Positions 53,357 to 62,599 of a stretch of DNA of 64,000 nucleotides are shown here, in pieces. The stretch lies in the NCBI GenBank assembly GCA_965231925.1, contig OZ246894.1, positions 2,976,001-3,040,000 of the forward strand. Direction: 5' to 3'. The first letter of the stretch is position 1; the number at the start of each line of letters is the position of its first letter. Under the pieces are notes generated by a model. The model was given only the letters and a program-made list of their open reading frames with translations. It was not told the origin of the DNA and did no database searches. This stretch comes from Poriferisodalis sp965231925. Lineage in GTDB: Bacteria; Actinomycetota; Acidimicrobiia; Acidimicrobiales; Poriferisodalaceae. Position numbers and translations under genes: made by a program.

Positions 53357-53977
53357 TCATCGCGGACCCAGCTCCCCCAGCGCCACACGCAGCAGCGCAC
53401 CCGTCTCGGCGGCGCCGTCACGTGCGGCTTCAACCGCAACGGCGGCCATGGCCTCACGTATCTCGGCGGGGCCAAATCCCATCTGGCTCAGCGCCGCACG
53501 AACCTCGGCCACAGCGGTGCCGGCACCGTCGCCGCCGGTCCCGACCGTCGCAGCGCCCCCGGCAACTTCGGGTGCGCCGAGCCGCGACTTCAGGTCGAGC
53601 ACCATGCGCTTGGATGTCTTGGCGCCGATGCCGGGCACCAGCTCCAGCGCAGCGGCATCATCGGCGGCAACGGCTCGCCGCAGCTCGTCGGGCGGCAGGT
53701 GGGAGAGCACGGCGAGCGCCAGCGCCGGCCCCACACCGTGCGCGCTCAGCAGGGCTTCGAAACAGCGTCGCTCATCCAGCTCGGCGAACCCGTAGAGGTC
53801 TGAGCTGTCTTCACGCACGTGATGGTGGACGTACACGAAGCACTCATCGCCCACCGGTCCGGCGCCCGCCAGCGTCGAAGGTGCGACGGTGACGCGGTAC
53901 CCCACCCCGCCGGCCTCGATCAGCAGCTCGCCGCCAGGATCCTTGTCGAGCAGGCGCCCGCGCACCGAACCGATCAT
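53357..53977 (-). CDS. ruvA: Holliday junction DNA-binding protein RuvA
   Basis: 206 residues. N-terminal OB fold MIGSVRGRLLDKDPGGELLI, the acidic-pin region, two helix-hairpin-helix motifs (LSAHGVGPALALAVLS, ELVPGIGAKTSKRMVLDLKS), and a C-terminal three-helix domain (EVRAALSQMGFGPAEIREAM) that binds RuvB. Normal length and order. Confidence 0.95.
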   Translation of the reverse strand: MIGSVRGRLLDKDPGGELLIEAGGVGYRVTVAPSTLAGAGPVGDECFVYVHHHVREDSSDLYGFAELDERRCFEALLSAHGVGPALALAVLSHLPPDELRRAVAADDAAALELVPGIGAKTSKRMVLDLKSRLGAPEVAGGAATVGTGGDGAGTAVAEVRAALSQMGFGPAEIREAMAAVAVEAARDGAAETGALLRVALGELGPR

Positions 53978-54041
53978 CGGGACCCGATCATTGCGGGTCG
54001 ATCAGTGCGAGTCGCGCATCTCGGCGAGCCTTGGGCCAGTG

Positions 54042-54608
54042 TCACGTCGCAGCCGGGGGCCCTACCCTGCCCGATGCGGGCAGCAACACCCGCGCCCGCG
54101 CCGGAGGCGCCGCTGTGAGCCATGGCGCCTGGGACAGGTGGCACAGCGCCACTGCGGCCGCATCTGCGGCATCGGCCGGCGTGGGGGGACCCGGCAGCCC
54201 GAGCAACTCGGCAACCATGCGCTGCATCTGGTCCTTGTCGGCCCCGCCCCAGCCGGCGACGGCCTGCTTGACCTGGGTCGGCGTGTACTCGACCACTTCT
54301 GCGCCGGCCGCTGATGCGAGTGCCATCGCCAATCCGGCCACCTGAGCGACGCCGATGGCGGTGCGGACATTCACTTGGAAGAAGACACGCTCGACAGCGA
54401 CCACCGCAGGCCCGAATTCGGAGATGAGATTCTGCAGCTCGCGCATTTGCGTCGCCAGGCGCACGGCCTGCGGTTGCTCCGAGTCGGTGCGGATGACGCC
54501 CAGCGCGACCGCCTCGCTGCGAGTGCGCTCAGCTCCCGACCCGGGAATCTGCTCCACCACGCCGTACCCGCAGCGCGACAAACCGGGGTCGATCCCGAGT
54601 ACGAACAT
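54042..54608 (-). CDS. ruvC: Holliday junction endonuclease RuvC
   Basis: 188 residues from the ATG at 54608. Catalytic acidic residues are seen in FVLGIDPGLSRCGYGVVE, AVVAVERVFFQVN and ADAADAAAVALCHL; the DNA-binding helix is TPTQVKQAVAGWGGADKDQM. Cuts junctions processed by RuvAB. A good promoter is seen just upstream. Confidence 0.95.
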   Translation of the reverse strand: MFVLGIDPGLSRCGYGVVEQIPGSGAERTRSEAVALGVIRTDSEQPQAVRLATQMRELQNLISEFGPAVVAVERVFFQVNVRTAIGVAQVAGLAMALASAAGAEVVEYTPTQVKQAVAGWGGADKDQMQRMVAELLGLPGPPTPADAADAAAVALCHLSQAPWLTAAPPARARVLLPASGRVGPPAAT

Positions 54609-54616
54609 CAGTACGA

Positions 54617-54645
54617 ACCGTAGCGTTCCGCACCGCTCCGACCAA
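54617..54645 (-). promoter_or_regulatory. promoter of ruvC
   Basis: TTGGTC (54645-54640), a 17-base spacer and TACGGT (54622-54617) on the minus strand, eight bases before the ruvC ATG. No Shine-Dalgarno fits, so the leader is very short. This isolates ruvCAB from the giant gene upstream of it only by the gap 54609-54701. Confidence 0.55.
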
Positions 54646-54701
54646 GTATGGGCTATGCCGCTGCGCACTAGATGGTCAGTTCCCAAGGGTGGGGCTGTTG
54701 G

Positions 54702-57700
54702 TTAGTCGTCGTCGGTGATGGTCATGGTTCCTGTGGCGTCGGGTCGGCGCCAGCTGCCGGGCAGGTATGCCTCGACGGCGAAGTGTTCGTCTGGTTCTTT
54801 GTGGTCGTCGTCTTTGAGCCAGATCTCTTCGGTCATCTCGGTTGTGCCGGGTGCGAACACTGTTCGCCCGGTCATGGCCCAGTAGTCCGACGAGGTGGCC
54901 TGGGCCTGGCCGTTTTGGAGGTGGTAGGCGGGCCCGGCGTACCAGCTCACTTCGAGTTCCTCGGCGAGGGCTCTGGACAGGATGATGCGGAACACGACCA
55001 CGTCGCCTTCGGTCCCTGCGGCGTCGGTGACGGTGACGGTGAGCTCGGTTTCGGGTTCGGGCGGGTCGTCGTCGTCGGCGACGGTCACCGTCGCAGCGCC
55101 GGGCGCGCCCACGGTGTAGCCGCTGCCAGCGCCGACGGCGGCTGCGATGGCCCCGTCGGGCTCGTCCGCGGTGTCGTTCGCGGTCGGCACGGTCATGGTG
55201 GCGGTTCCGGCGGTTCCCACGGTGACGGTGCGTGTGCCCGCCGCGGCGCCCCAGTCGCCGGTCTGGGAGACGGCGACGGTCACGTCGAGGCTGCGGTGCG
55301 GTGCGGGGCTGGCAGTGATCGTGAACGCCGCGTCGGCGCCTTCGGTGACGGCGGCCCGGTCGGCGGCGATCGTGACCTGGGGGACGTCGTCGTCGGTGAC
55401 CGCGACAGTCGCCGCGGCGGGCGCGCCCAGGTCGTAGTCGGCGCCGTCGACGAGCGCGGCGGTGACCGACCCGTCGGCCTCGTCGATGCCGTCGTTCACG
55501 GTGCCCACGGTCATCGTGACGCTGCCCGATGCCGGAACGGTGACAGTGCGCTGCCCGGTCGCAGCGCCCCAGTCGCCGCTCTGGGAGACAGCAACGCTCA
55601 CAGCGAGACCTGACGCGGGGGCGGGGCTGGCAGTGATCGTGAACACGGCGTCGCCGCCCTCGCTGACCGCCCCGCCGGAAGTGACCGACACCCTGGGCAC
55701 AGGCGGCAGGTCGTCGTCGGCGACAGTCACGCTCGCAGCGCCGGGCGCGCCCACGATGTAGCCGCTGCCAGCGCCGACGGCAGCGGTGACAGCGCCGTCG
55801 GGCTCGTCGACGGTGTCGTCGACGGTCGCCACCGTCATCGTGACGCTGCCCGAAGCGCCGACGGTGACGGTGCGGGCGCCGGTCGCGGCGCCCCAGTCGC
55901 CGCTCTGCACGACAGCGACAGTGACGGGCAGGGGCCTGTGCGGGGCGGGGCTCGCGGTGATCGTGAACGCGGCGCCGCCGCCTTCGGTGACCGCCGCGTT
56001 GTCGGCGGTAATCGAGACCTGGGGGGTGTCGTCGTCTGCGACGGCGACCGTCGCGGACGGGCTGTCAGGCGACACGGTGTAGCCGTAGTCGTCGTCGACG
56101 GTGACCGTGACCGACCCGTCGGCCTCATCGGTGCCGTCGTCGGCGGTGGCGACGGTGAACGCGGCGGTGCCTGCGGTGCCGACGGTGACGATGCGGCGGC
56201 CGGTCGCGGCGCCCCAGTCGCCGGCCTGCGCGACAGTCACCGCCACTTGCAGATCGCTCTCAGGCGCGGGCTGCGCGGTGATCGTGAAGCCGGCTGTGGC
56301 GCCTTCGGTGACAGCGGCCTGGTCGGCGGTTATGGAGATCTGCGGGGTGGGCGGCGGCAAGGTGACTTCCACTTCGGCGGTCTTGGTCTGCCCGCCGGGC
56401 AGGGTCGCGACCGCGACGGTGTAGGTGCCGATGATGCGGGCGCCGCGGTACGCGACGACGAACACCTGATAGCCCGACTCGGGCTCGAGGCCGGTGATCT
56501 GATGCTGCGTGGCTGTGGTGGTGGCGTATTTGAGTCGGGGGATGCCGGGGCTCTGGTACCAGCCGACCTGATATTTCGCGCCGTCGCCTTGGGCCGCCCA
56601 CACGATCGTCGCGGTGGTGTCGGTCACCTCGGAGACGCCGATGGTGGTCACCTGCGCTTTGGGGGTGTCGTCGTTGTCGACGAACACCACTGCGCGGCTG
56701 TCGAACGGATGGGGCCGGTAGCCGTCGCCGGCTGTCACGTCGGCGTGGATCGGCCCGTTCGCGTCCGGGCTGGTGTTGTCCAGCGTCGTCACCGTGAACC
56801 GTGCCGTTCCCGATGTCGGCACCGTGACGGTGCGGGCTCCCGAGTCGGCGTCGGCTATGAGCGACCCGTCGCCGTAATGGCCGACCTCCACATTCACCGT
56901 CACAGGCTCGGTCGGCGGCGGCGTCAACGTGACGGCGAACGCGGCGGCGTCGCCCTCCACGACGCTGCCCGCGGCCGTGACCGTCGCGACCGGCACCGGC
57001 TCGAGCACCGGGCTCGTCGGAGCCGTCTGCGTCGGCGCGCCTCGGGCCAGGGTGGTGAACCGGATCGTGGGACTCGCCGAGCCCAACAGCACCCCGCCGT
57101 CCGCGAAGTAGTACACCCGCGCCCGATACTGCGTCGCGGGCTCCAAGCCGGTCACGGCATGGCCGGGGTGCTGCACCAGCGCCGAGGTGTACGACTGCGA
57201 CGCGGGCTCGCCGGGCGTCGCTGCTGCGGTCGTCCACCAGCGCACCTGATAGCCGTCCGCTCCGGTCACGGCGGGCCAGCGCAGCCCGATGCCGGTGTCG
57301 GACAGATCGGACGCGGTCAGCTCCCCCACCTCGCCTTGCGTGACACCGCCGCCGGCAATTTCGGATCGGGCGAAATAGATCGACCGCTCGAACCCCGACA
57401 CGCAGCCCGCACACGCGGTGAACCGCTTCAGATACGTGAACGGCTGCGTCCGGTACGACGCCGGCGCAGCCGCATGGGCAGGCATGTCGGTGTCGGTGCG
57501 GCGCCACAGATTCTTCGCATGCACCGTGAAATGCACCGGCCCCAAATAGCCCTCATCCACATGCACATTCACCGTCACCGGGCTGCCGTATGTGACGCCG
57601 ATGCGCTCGCTCGCCGTCGGCGAAGGATCCCCCGAAGAAGAGATCCTCACCTCATAAGACGGACCCAGACACCTGAACCGGTTCAAACCGCGGGCCTCCT

Positions 57701-60700
57701 GACTGCTGTCAGGAGCGCGCAGATCGCCCGTGCACGCCGACACCGTGAAAAACACCTGCGTCGCGCCCCGAGGAATCGACGCCGGATCATTCGCCAGCCG
57801 CACCCGAAACGAATGCACCGCCCCCGCAGTGAGCGCCACGTTCAAAGCCGCCCCGAAACCGCCGTCCGCCACAGCAGTCCACGTCGTGCCGCCGTCGACG
57901 GAGATCTCGAGATCCTGCTCCCACGCGTCGTCATCGGCGATATGGACCGGCAGCATCACATCGCCGAAACCGGCGTCGATGCGTCCGCTGGGGCCCGTCA
58001 TCCCCGCACGATGCACCAAAGCAGTCGAATGATCGAACGCATCAGGATCATCGCCCGACCCCACCGTCACCGTCTGCCAGTCGTCCTTGTCGCTGCCGCC
58101 GAAGAAAACGATCGGATGCGGACAGCCGCCCGACGCGTCATGCGGCCGAAAATTGAGCGGCACCGCAGGATTGCCCCCGACACCGGTCTGGCCCAACAAC
58201 TCGCCGCCGATCGACACACCCCTGTTGCTCGGGCTGCGGCAGATCAACCGATCCGAGTCCTGGGTCCCCACACCCATATGGGCACCATGAGCACGCGCCA
58301 CCTGCACCCACGCCTCGCCGAACTCCGCGACCTGCGGCGCCCTCAAACGAAACTGATACGACACATCCGAACCGCCCTCAAACAGCGACACCACCGGCAA
58401 AGCATCACCCTCCGAAGTCGCCACCCAGCCCGCATCGGAATCCGCCGCACACGACACACCCTGCGGACACGTCCGGAACTGCACCCACGGCCGCACCCCC
58501 GCATCGAACACATCCACCCGAAACCGCGTCGAACGGCCCCGCACCGCACCCCCGGCCACATTCGTGAAACCCTGCCGCACCTGCGACTCGAACTCCGACG
58601 CCGACCCCAGACTCACCGTCAACCGCTCCGAACCCGACTCGGCCACACCATCCTCAGTCAACGTCAAATCGACAGATGCCGCATGCGCGCCCGCACCGGC
58701 GAACACCACAGACGGGCCGCCCGCAACCGACAAATCCAGCGACACACCCGTATTGGTCGCACCCGCCGTCAACTCCACACCGAAATCGTTCACCGCATCA
58801 GACGCACCCGACACAACCAACGGCACCGAAACGCTCTCACCAGCCGACAGCGGACGAGACAGCCCCACCCGAAACGACACCGACCGCCCCTCAAGGCGCT
58901 CCACAACCGACGAACCCACACCCGACAAATCCACCGACACCGGCACCGGCACCAAACCCACCCGAAACACCGGCGACACCCCCAACAACGGCAACGTCAG
59001 CGTGCGCGACGGCGTCTCGGCAATCACAGGATTACCAATGCTGCGGAGGGGCGTGCCCGCAATGACGGCAGAAGCACCCCCCAAAAAGGCGGTCGCGTGC
59101 TTCGTCCCGTCGGCATTCGAGCCCGTAAACACCGGCTGGCCGTTATTGAAAGTGCTGACAGTGCCCAACTCGGTACGCGAAGCCGCCTCCGACTGGCTCG
59201 CCCAAGCGCCGTCCCACACGTCAACGCTGCCGTACGCGATCCTGTCGCCGTTGAGCCAGTACACCGGCGCGCTCTTATGCTCATCATTGCCCGGGTTCAT
59301 GCCCAGGTGATCGCGGGCGTCCACCGTCGACGTCGACCCCAACGCCTTGAACAACGACGAATACCGCTGGATCGCCGCATGCGACCCGCCCGTCATCGTG
59401 CCCGCAGCCGACGACTGCACAAAACTGTCGTAATCCGCGATATCCGACGACGTCGCGTCACGCGTGTTCGCCGTCACGAACAACAAACGGAACTCATCAC
59501 CGGAGTCCAGACCGGCCGGGATCAGATCCCAGTCATGAGGCACCACATAGACCCCATCTGACTCGGGCATCGGCGGCGCAGGCGGATTCACGGCGCCGCG
59601 CACCGCCAGCTTCATCGACTCCGACGACGACGACCAGCCGCCCGTGCTCGTCGCCGGCCGCAGCGCCGAGTCGTCGGCGACCGAGAACCCCGCCGCCGCG
59701 TCGGCGTCCTCGCCGCCCGACGCCGTCGACCGCACCCGATGATTGCCCGACAGCGTGCCGTCGCTGTCGAGCACCACCCAATACGTCGAATCCGCGTCGA
59801 GCGCCACACCGCCCGCCGGCGCCTCGAAACCGAACACACGATCAGCAGACGTCGACTGATACGCCGGATTCGACAACGTCGCCACCAACTCGCCCGGCGC
59901 GCCGCCCGAATCCGAATGCACAGCAGCCGTCATCTTCGACGCGAAAACCTGACTGTCCGACAGCGCGGTGAACTCCACATCCACCCCGCCCAGCGTGTAA
60001 CCCGACTCGCTCGAACCCGTCGAGAACGCCTGAGCACGATCAGACGGCACCAAACCCAAAAACCCGCCGTCCGCCTCACCCAAATTCGACACCAACGGCG
60101 GCAGCGGATTCACACTCCCGTTGATCCCCAGCTTCATCGACCGGCCCAAAGAATTCGCCGTCCAAGCAGTGCCAGTAAGAGCATCGCGGAAGTGGGCGCT
60201 GTCGGCGATGCTGAAACCCGGCTCGCCGCCTGAGTCCTCGCTGTCGGACCCCGTGGCACGCACAGCATTATCCCCAGACAAGGCGCTGGTGACGTCCAGC
60301 ACCAACCAATACACGGTGTCCGCATCAAGCGCGACGCCCCCCGACGGCGCCGCGAAGCTGAACTGGGTGTCACCCGTCACAGACACATAGCCCGGATTCG
60401 TCAAAGTCGCGACCACCGTGCCCGGCGCCCCGCCCGAATCGGCGCGGACAGTGGCCGTCAGCTTCGACGAGAAGATCGAACTGTCGGCCAGTGAGAAGGA
60501 CCACAGGACGTCAACGCTGCTCAGCGTGTAACCCCCGCTGTTGCCGCCCGTCGTGAACGCCTGAGCCCAGTCTTCATGAAAACCACCATTAAAAGACAAG
60601 CTGAAAACGGCGCTGCCGCCAGACTGGCCCAAGTTCTTCACCAACACCGACGACGGCGTCTGCGCCGCAGCATCATCAACCGGCCCGGCCACCACCGCCA

Positions 60701-60728
60701 GAACCGACGCAGCCAACAACAACGCCAA
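54702..60728 (-). CDS. giant secreted Calx-beta/fibronectin repeat surface protein
   Basis: 2,008 codons from a TTG at 60728. Order: signal peptide (LALLLAASVLAVVAGPVDDA region); two domains like choice-of-anchor R (about 24-205 and 206-385; AQAFTTGGNSGGYTLSSVDV); a domain starting VVPHDWDLIPAGLDSGDEFR (about 390-600); a Calx-beta-like domain; a Cys-containing region (about 760-1110); two fibronectin III domains with a Calx-beta between (about 1130-1430); four near-identical Calx-beta units of about 107 residues; and a last Calx-beta ending TGTMTITDDD. No sortase motif or C-terminal helix is visible. The TTG start lacks a ribosome site. A better start is the ATG at 60829 with GGAAGGG upstream, but it is one base out of frame across a run of ten C; with eleven C the protein would have 2,042 residues and a longer, RR-containing signal peptide. 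Confidence 0.88.
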   Translation of the reverse strand: MALLLAASVLAVVAGPVDDAAAQTPSSVLVKNLGQSGGSAVFSLSFNGGFHEDWAQAFTTGGNSGGYTLSSVDVLWSFSLADSSIFSSKLTATVRADSGGAPGTVVATLTNPGYVSVTGDTQFSFAAPSGGVALDADTVYWLVLDVTSALSGDNAVRATGSDSEDSGGEPGFSIADSAHFRDALTGTAWTANSLGRSMKLGINGSVNPLPPLVSNLGEADGGFLGLVPSDRAQAFSTGSSESGYTLGGVDVEFTALSDSQVFASKMTAAVHSDSGGAPGELVATLSNPAYQSTSADRVFGFEAPAGGVALDADSTYWVVLDSDGTLSGNHRVRSTASGGEDADAAAGFSVADDSALRPATSTGGWSSSSESMKLAVRGAVNPPAPPMPESDGVYVVPHDWDLIPAGLDSGDEFRLLFVTANTRDATSSDIADYDSFVQSSAAGTMTGGSHAAIQRYSSLFKALGSTSTVDARDHLGMNPGNDEHKSAPVYWLNGDRIAYGSVDVWDGAWASQSEAASRTELGTVSTFNNGQPVFTGSNADGTKHATAFLGGASAVIAGTPLRSIGNPVIAETPSRTLTLPLLGVSPVFRVGLVPVPVSVDLSGVGSSVVERLEGRSVSFRVGLSRPLSAGESVSVPLVVSGASDAVNDFGVELTAGATNTGVSLDLSVAGGPSVVFAGAGAHAASVDLTLTEDGVAESGSERLTVSLGSASEFESQVRQGFTNVAGGAVRGRSTRFRVDVFDAGVRPWVQFRTCPQGVSCAADSDAGWVATSEGDALPVVSLFEGGSDVSYQFRLRAPQVAEFGEAWVQVARAHGAHMGVGTQDSDRLICRSPSNRGVSIGGELLGQTGVGGNPAVPLNFRPHDASGGCPHPIVFFGGSDKDDWQTVTVGSGDDPDAFDHSTALVHRAGMTGPSGRIDAGFGDVMLPVHIADDDAWEQDLEISVDGGTTWTAVADGGFGAALNVALTAGAVHSFRVRLANDPASIPRGATQVFFTVSACTGDLRAPDSSQEARGLNRFRCLGPSYEVRISSSGDPSPTASERIGVTYGSPVTVNVHVDEGYLGPVHFTVHAKNLWRRTDTDMPAHAAAPASYRTQPFTYLKRFTACAGCVSGFERSIYFARSEIAGGGVTQGEVGELTASDLSDTGIGLRWPAVTGADGYQVRWWTTAAATPGEPASQSYTSALVQHPGHAVTGLEPATQYRARVYYFADGGVLLGSASPTIRFTTLARGAPTQTAPTSPVLEPVPVATVTAAGSVVEGDAAAFAVTLTPPPTEPVTVNVEVGHYGDGSLIADADSGARTVTVPTSGTARFTVTTLDNTSPDANGPIHADVTAGDGYRPHPFDSRAVVFVDNDDTPKAQVTTIGVSEVTDTTATIVWAAQGDGAKYQVGWYQSPGIPRLKYATTTATQHQITGLEPESGYQVFVVAYRGARIIGTYTVAVATLPGGQTKTAEVEVTLPPPTPQISITADQAAVTEGATAGFTITAQPAPESDLQVAVTVAQAGDWGAATGRRIVTVGTAGTAAFTVATADDGTDEADGSVTVTVDDDYGYTVSPDSPSATVAVADDDTPQVSITADNAAVTEGGGAAFTITASPAPHRPLPVTVAVVQSGDWGAATGARTVTVGASGSVTMTVATVDDTVDEPDGAVTAAVGAGSGYIVGAPGAASVTVADDDLPPVPRVSVTSGGAVSEGGDAVFTITASPAPASGLAVSVAVSQSGDWGAATGQRTVTVPASGSVTMTVGTVNDGIDEADGSVTAALVDGADYDLGAPAAATVAVTDDDVPQVTIAADRAAVTEGADAAFTITASPAPHRSLDVTVAVSQTGDWGAAAGTRTVTVGTAGTATMTVPTANDTADEPDGAIAAAVGAGSGYTVGAPGAATVTVADDDDPPEPETELTVTVTDAAGTEGDVVVFRIILSRALAEELEVSWYAGPAYHLQNGQAQATSSDYWAMTGRTVFAPGTTEMTEEIWLKDDDHKEPDEHFAVEAYLPGSWRRPDATGTMTITDDD
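55080..56350 (-). repeat. four tandem Calx-beta coding repeats
   Basis: Four units of roughly 318 bases each, with boundaries at the DDD codons near 55080, 55390, 55710, 56030 and 56350. Shared protein words include FTITASPAP, SGDWGAATG and RTVTVG. Identity between units is high enough to permit recombination and copy-number change. Confidence 0.85.
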
Positions 60729-60791
60729 CCACGCCGCGAACCCGCGGCGAACACGCCCTACCGGCCCACGCCGCCCGACACCGCTGAGAAT

Positions 60792-60801
60792 GGGGGGGGG
60801 G
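60792..60801 (-). repeat. run of ten C at the 5' end of the giant surface gene
   Basis: Ten consecutive G on the plus strand (C on the coding strand). It lies between a well-formed ATG start (60829, with GGAAGGG upstream) and the long open frame. With ten C the ATG frame stops at a TAG at 60758 after 23 codons; with eight or eleven it enters the giant frame. Confidence 0.9.
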
Positions 60802-61062
60802 CAAACTCAGACACCGAAACAGCCCTCATCACACACAACGCCCTTCCGAAAAACAACGACGCCCAGCCCGCGCGGACGCCCCACGACGAATCCCCCACGA
60901 TACCCCGCCGCACAAGCACCACAGCGCGCAACCGGCGTCGCAGTCCGCATCGCCACGCGCCTGCTCGCCCTCACTGCCACCATCTGGCACAACCAGACCA
61001 CCCGACGGCCAGGGCCCGCACGCTCACTCATCGCCGACGACCACTCACCCCTTGGAACTCAT

Positions 61063-61836
61063 CTAGCTGGCGATTTGCTCCAGCAACGCTTCGCTGATGT
61101 CGAAGTTGGCGTACACGCCCTGCACATCGTCGTGGTCGTCGAGGGCGTCGAGCACCGCCATCACCTGCTTCGCCGATGAGGCATCCGTCAGCTCGATGAG
61201 GTTCTGGGGCGCGTAGGTCAGATCTGCCCCCGACACCGGGATGCCTGCTTCGGTGATCGCCTCTCGCACGGCCATCGTGGCCGCCGGCTCGGTGACGATG
61301 CGCCAGGTGTCGCCCTCTCGATAGATGTCTTCGGCGCCCGCTTCGAGCGCCACCAGCATCAGCTCGTCCTCGTCGGGCGCAGCCGCCTCCGGCTCAAGTG
61401 CCACCGCTGGCACCACGATCACGCCCTGACGCTCGAATTGCCAGGCCACCGCGCCCGGCTCCGCCAGCGATCCGCCCGCGCGTGTGAACAGGCGCCGAAT
61501 CTCCGACCCGGTGCGGTTGCGATTGTCGGTGAGGGTGTCCACGAACATGGCCACGCCGCCCGGCGCGTAGCCCTCGTAGGTGACCTGCTCGTACGACACA
61601 CCTTCGAGCTCGCCAGTGCCCCGCTTGATCGCTCGCTCGATCGTGTCGAGCGGCACCGAGTTGTCGCGCGCCTTCTGGTACATCGTGCGCAGCGTGGCGT
61701 TGGAGTCCAGATCGCCCCCGCCTTCGCGCGCCGCCACCTCCACTTGGCGGATCAGCTTGGCGAACAGCTTCCCGCGCGCCTTGTCGGCGGCACCCTTTCG
61801 GTACTTGATCGTCGCCCACTTGGAATGACCGGACAC
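61063..61836 (-). CDS. yebC: YebC/PmpR family DNA-binding / translation-associated protein
   Basis: 257 residues from the GTG at 61836 (VSGHSKWATIKYRKGAADKA), preceded by GGAGG six bases upstream. Conserved blocks: RGKLFAKLIRQVEVAAREGG, SVPLDTIERAIKRGTGE, YEGYAPGGVAMFVDTLTDNR and GGSLAEPGAVAWQF. YebC proteins are described both as regulators and as helpers of proline-rich translation. Usual position between pdxT and ruvC, but here the giant gene separates it from ruvC. Confidence 0.95.
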   Translation of the reverse strand: MSGHSKWATIKYRKGAADKARGKLFAKLIRQVEVAAREGGGDLDSNATLRTMYQKARDNSVPLDTIERAIKRGTGELEGVSYEQVTYEGYAPGGVAMFVDTLTDNRNRTGSEIRRLFTRAGGSLAEPGAVAWQFERQGVIVVPAVALEPEAAAPDEDELMLVALEAGAEDIYREGDTWRIVTEPAATMAVREAITEAGIPVSGADLTYAPQNLIELTDASSAKQVMAVLDALDDHDDVQGVYANFDISEALLEQIAS

Positions 61837-61933
61837 GGATCCCTCCCCAACGAGACGTGCCAAAGATGCTGTGCAGCCGCGACAGTCTGGCGGGCTCGAC
61901 TGCTCAGCAGGTCCTCGACGCGCCGACTGTTCC

Positions 61934-62575
61934 TCAGCAGGCCGACGACGTAACGACCATGTTCAGGAAGATCTGGTGGATGCGGTCGTCCGCGGTCAGC
62001 TCGGGGTGAAAGCTCGACACCAGGATCGGGCCTGATCGGCACAGCACCGGGACCGGCGCCTTCTCACCGCCGTTCGACGAGCTGGAGTTGGGCCGTATCT
62101 CGGCGAGCACCTCGACGCCGTCCCCGGCGCGCTCCACCCATGGGGCCCGAATGAACACGGCGTGAAACGGCTCATCGAGGCCCTGGGTGGCGAGACTCGC
62201 CTCGAAGCTCGCAACCTGGCGGCCGAAGGCGTTGCGGCGCACCGAGATGTCGATCGCGCCGAAGCATCGTTGATCGGGTCGACCGTCGAGAACTTCGGCC
62301 GCCAGCAGGATCATGCCCGCGCAGGTGCCGAACGCCGGCATGCCGTCGGCCAGACGGGCCGACAGCGCATCGAACAGGCCGCTGGTGCGCAGCAGGTGTG
62401 ACATCGTGGTCGACTCTCCGCCGGGAAGCGCCACCGCGTCGACGCCGTCGAGGTCTGCGGGCACACGCACTTCGACCGCCCGCGCTCCCACGCGCCGGAA
62501 GGCGGCGACATGCTCAGCCGCTGCTCCTTGCAGCGCGACGACGCCGATCAGCGACTGGCTGTTGCTCGCGGCCAC
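61934..62575 (-). CDS. pdxT: pyridoxal 5'-phosphate synthase glutaminase subunit
   Basis: 213 residues. Class I glutaminase: IGVVALQGAAAEHVAAFRR, VALPGGESTTMSHLLR, nucleophile Cys in FGTCAGMILLA, and His/Glu in SSFHPELTADDRIH. It supplies ammonia to PdxS, encoded 24 bases upstream. GTG start. Confidence 0.96.
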   Translation of the reverse strand: MAASNSQSLIGVVALQGAAAEHVAAFRRVGARAVEVRVPADLDGVDAVALPGGESTTMSHLLRTSGLFDALSARLADGMPAFGTCAGMILLAAEVLDGRPDQRCFGAIDISVRRNAFGRQVASFEASLATQGLDEPFHAVFIRAPWVERAGDGVEVLAEIRPNSSSSNGGEKAPVPVLCRSGPILVSSFHPELTADDRIHQIFLNMVVTSSAC

Positions 62576-62599
62576 TGCTTCGCCGGACGGCTCAGCCTC

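Noticed and set aside
55080..56350. Regular repeat spacing considered as a CRISPR array
   Set aside because: Units of about 318 bases are coding and contiguous, with no spacers.
55938..59561. 1,207-codon open frame on the plus strand opposite the giant gene
   Set aside because: It is rich in Arg, Gly and His with no recognisable domains and lies wholly opposite a gene with clear Calx-beta and fibronectin domains. High GC removes stop codons from the antisense frame.
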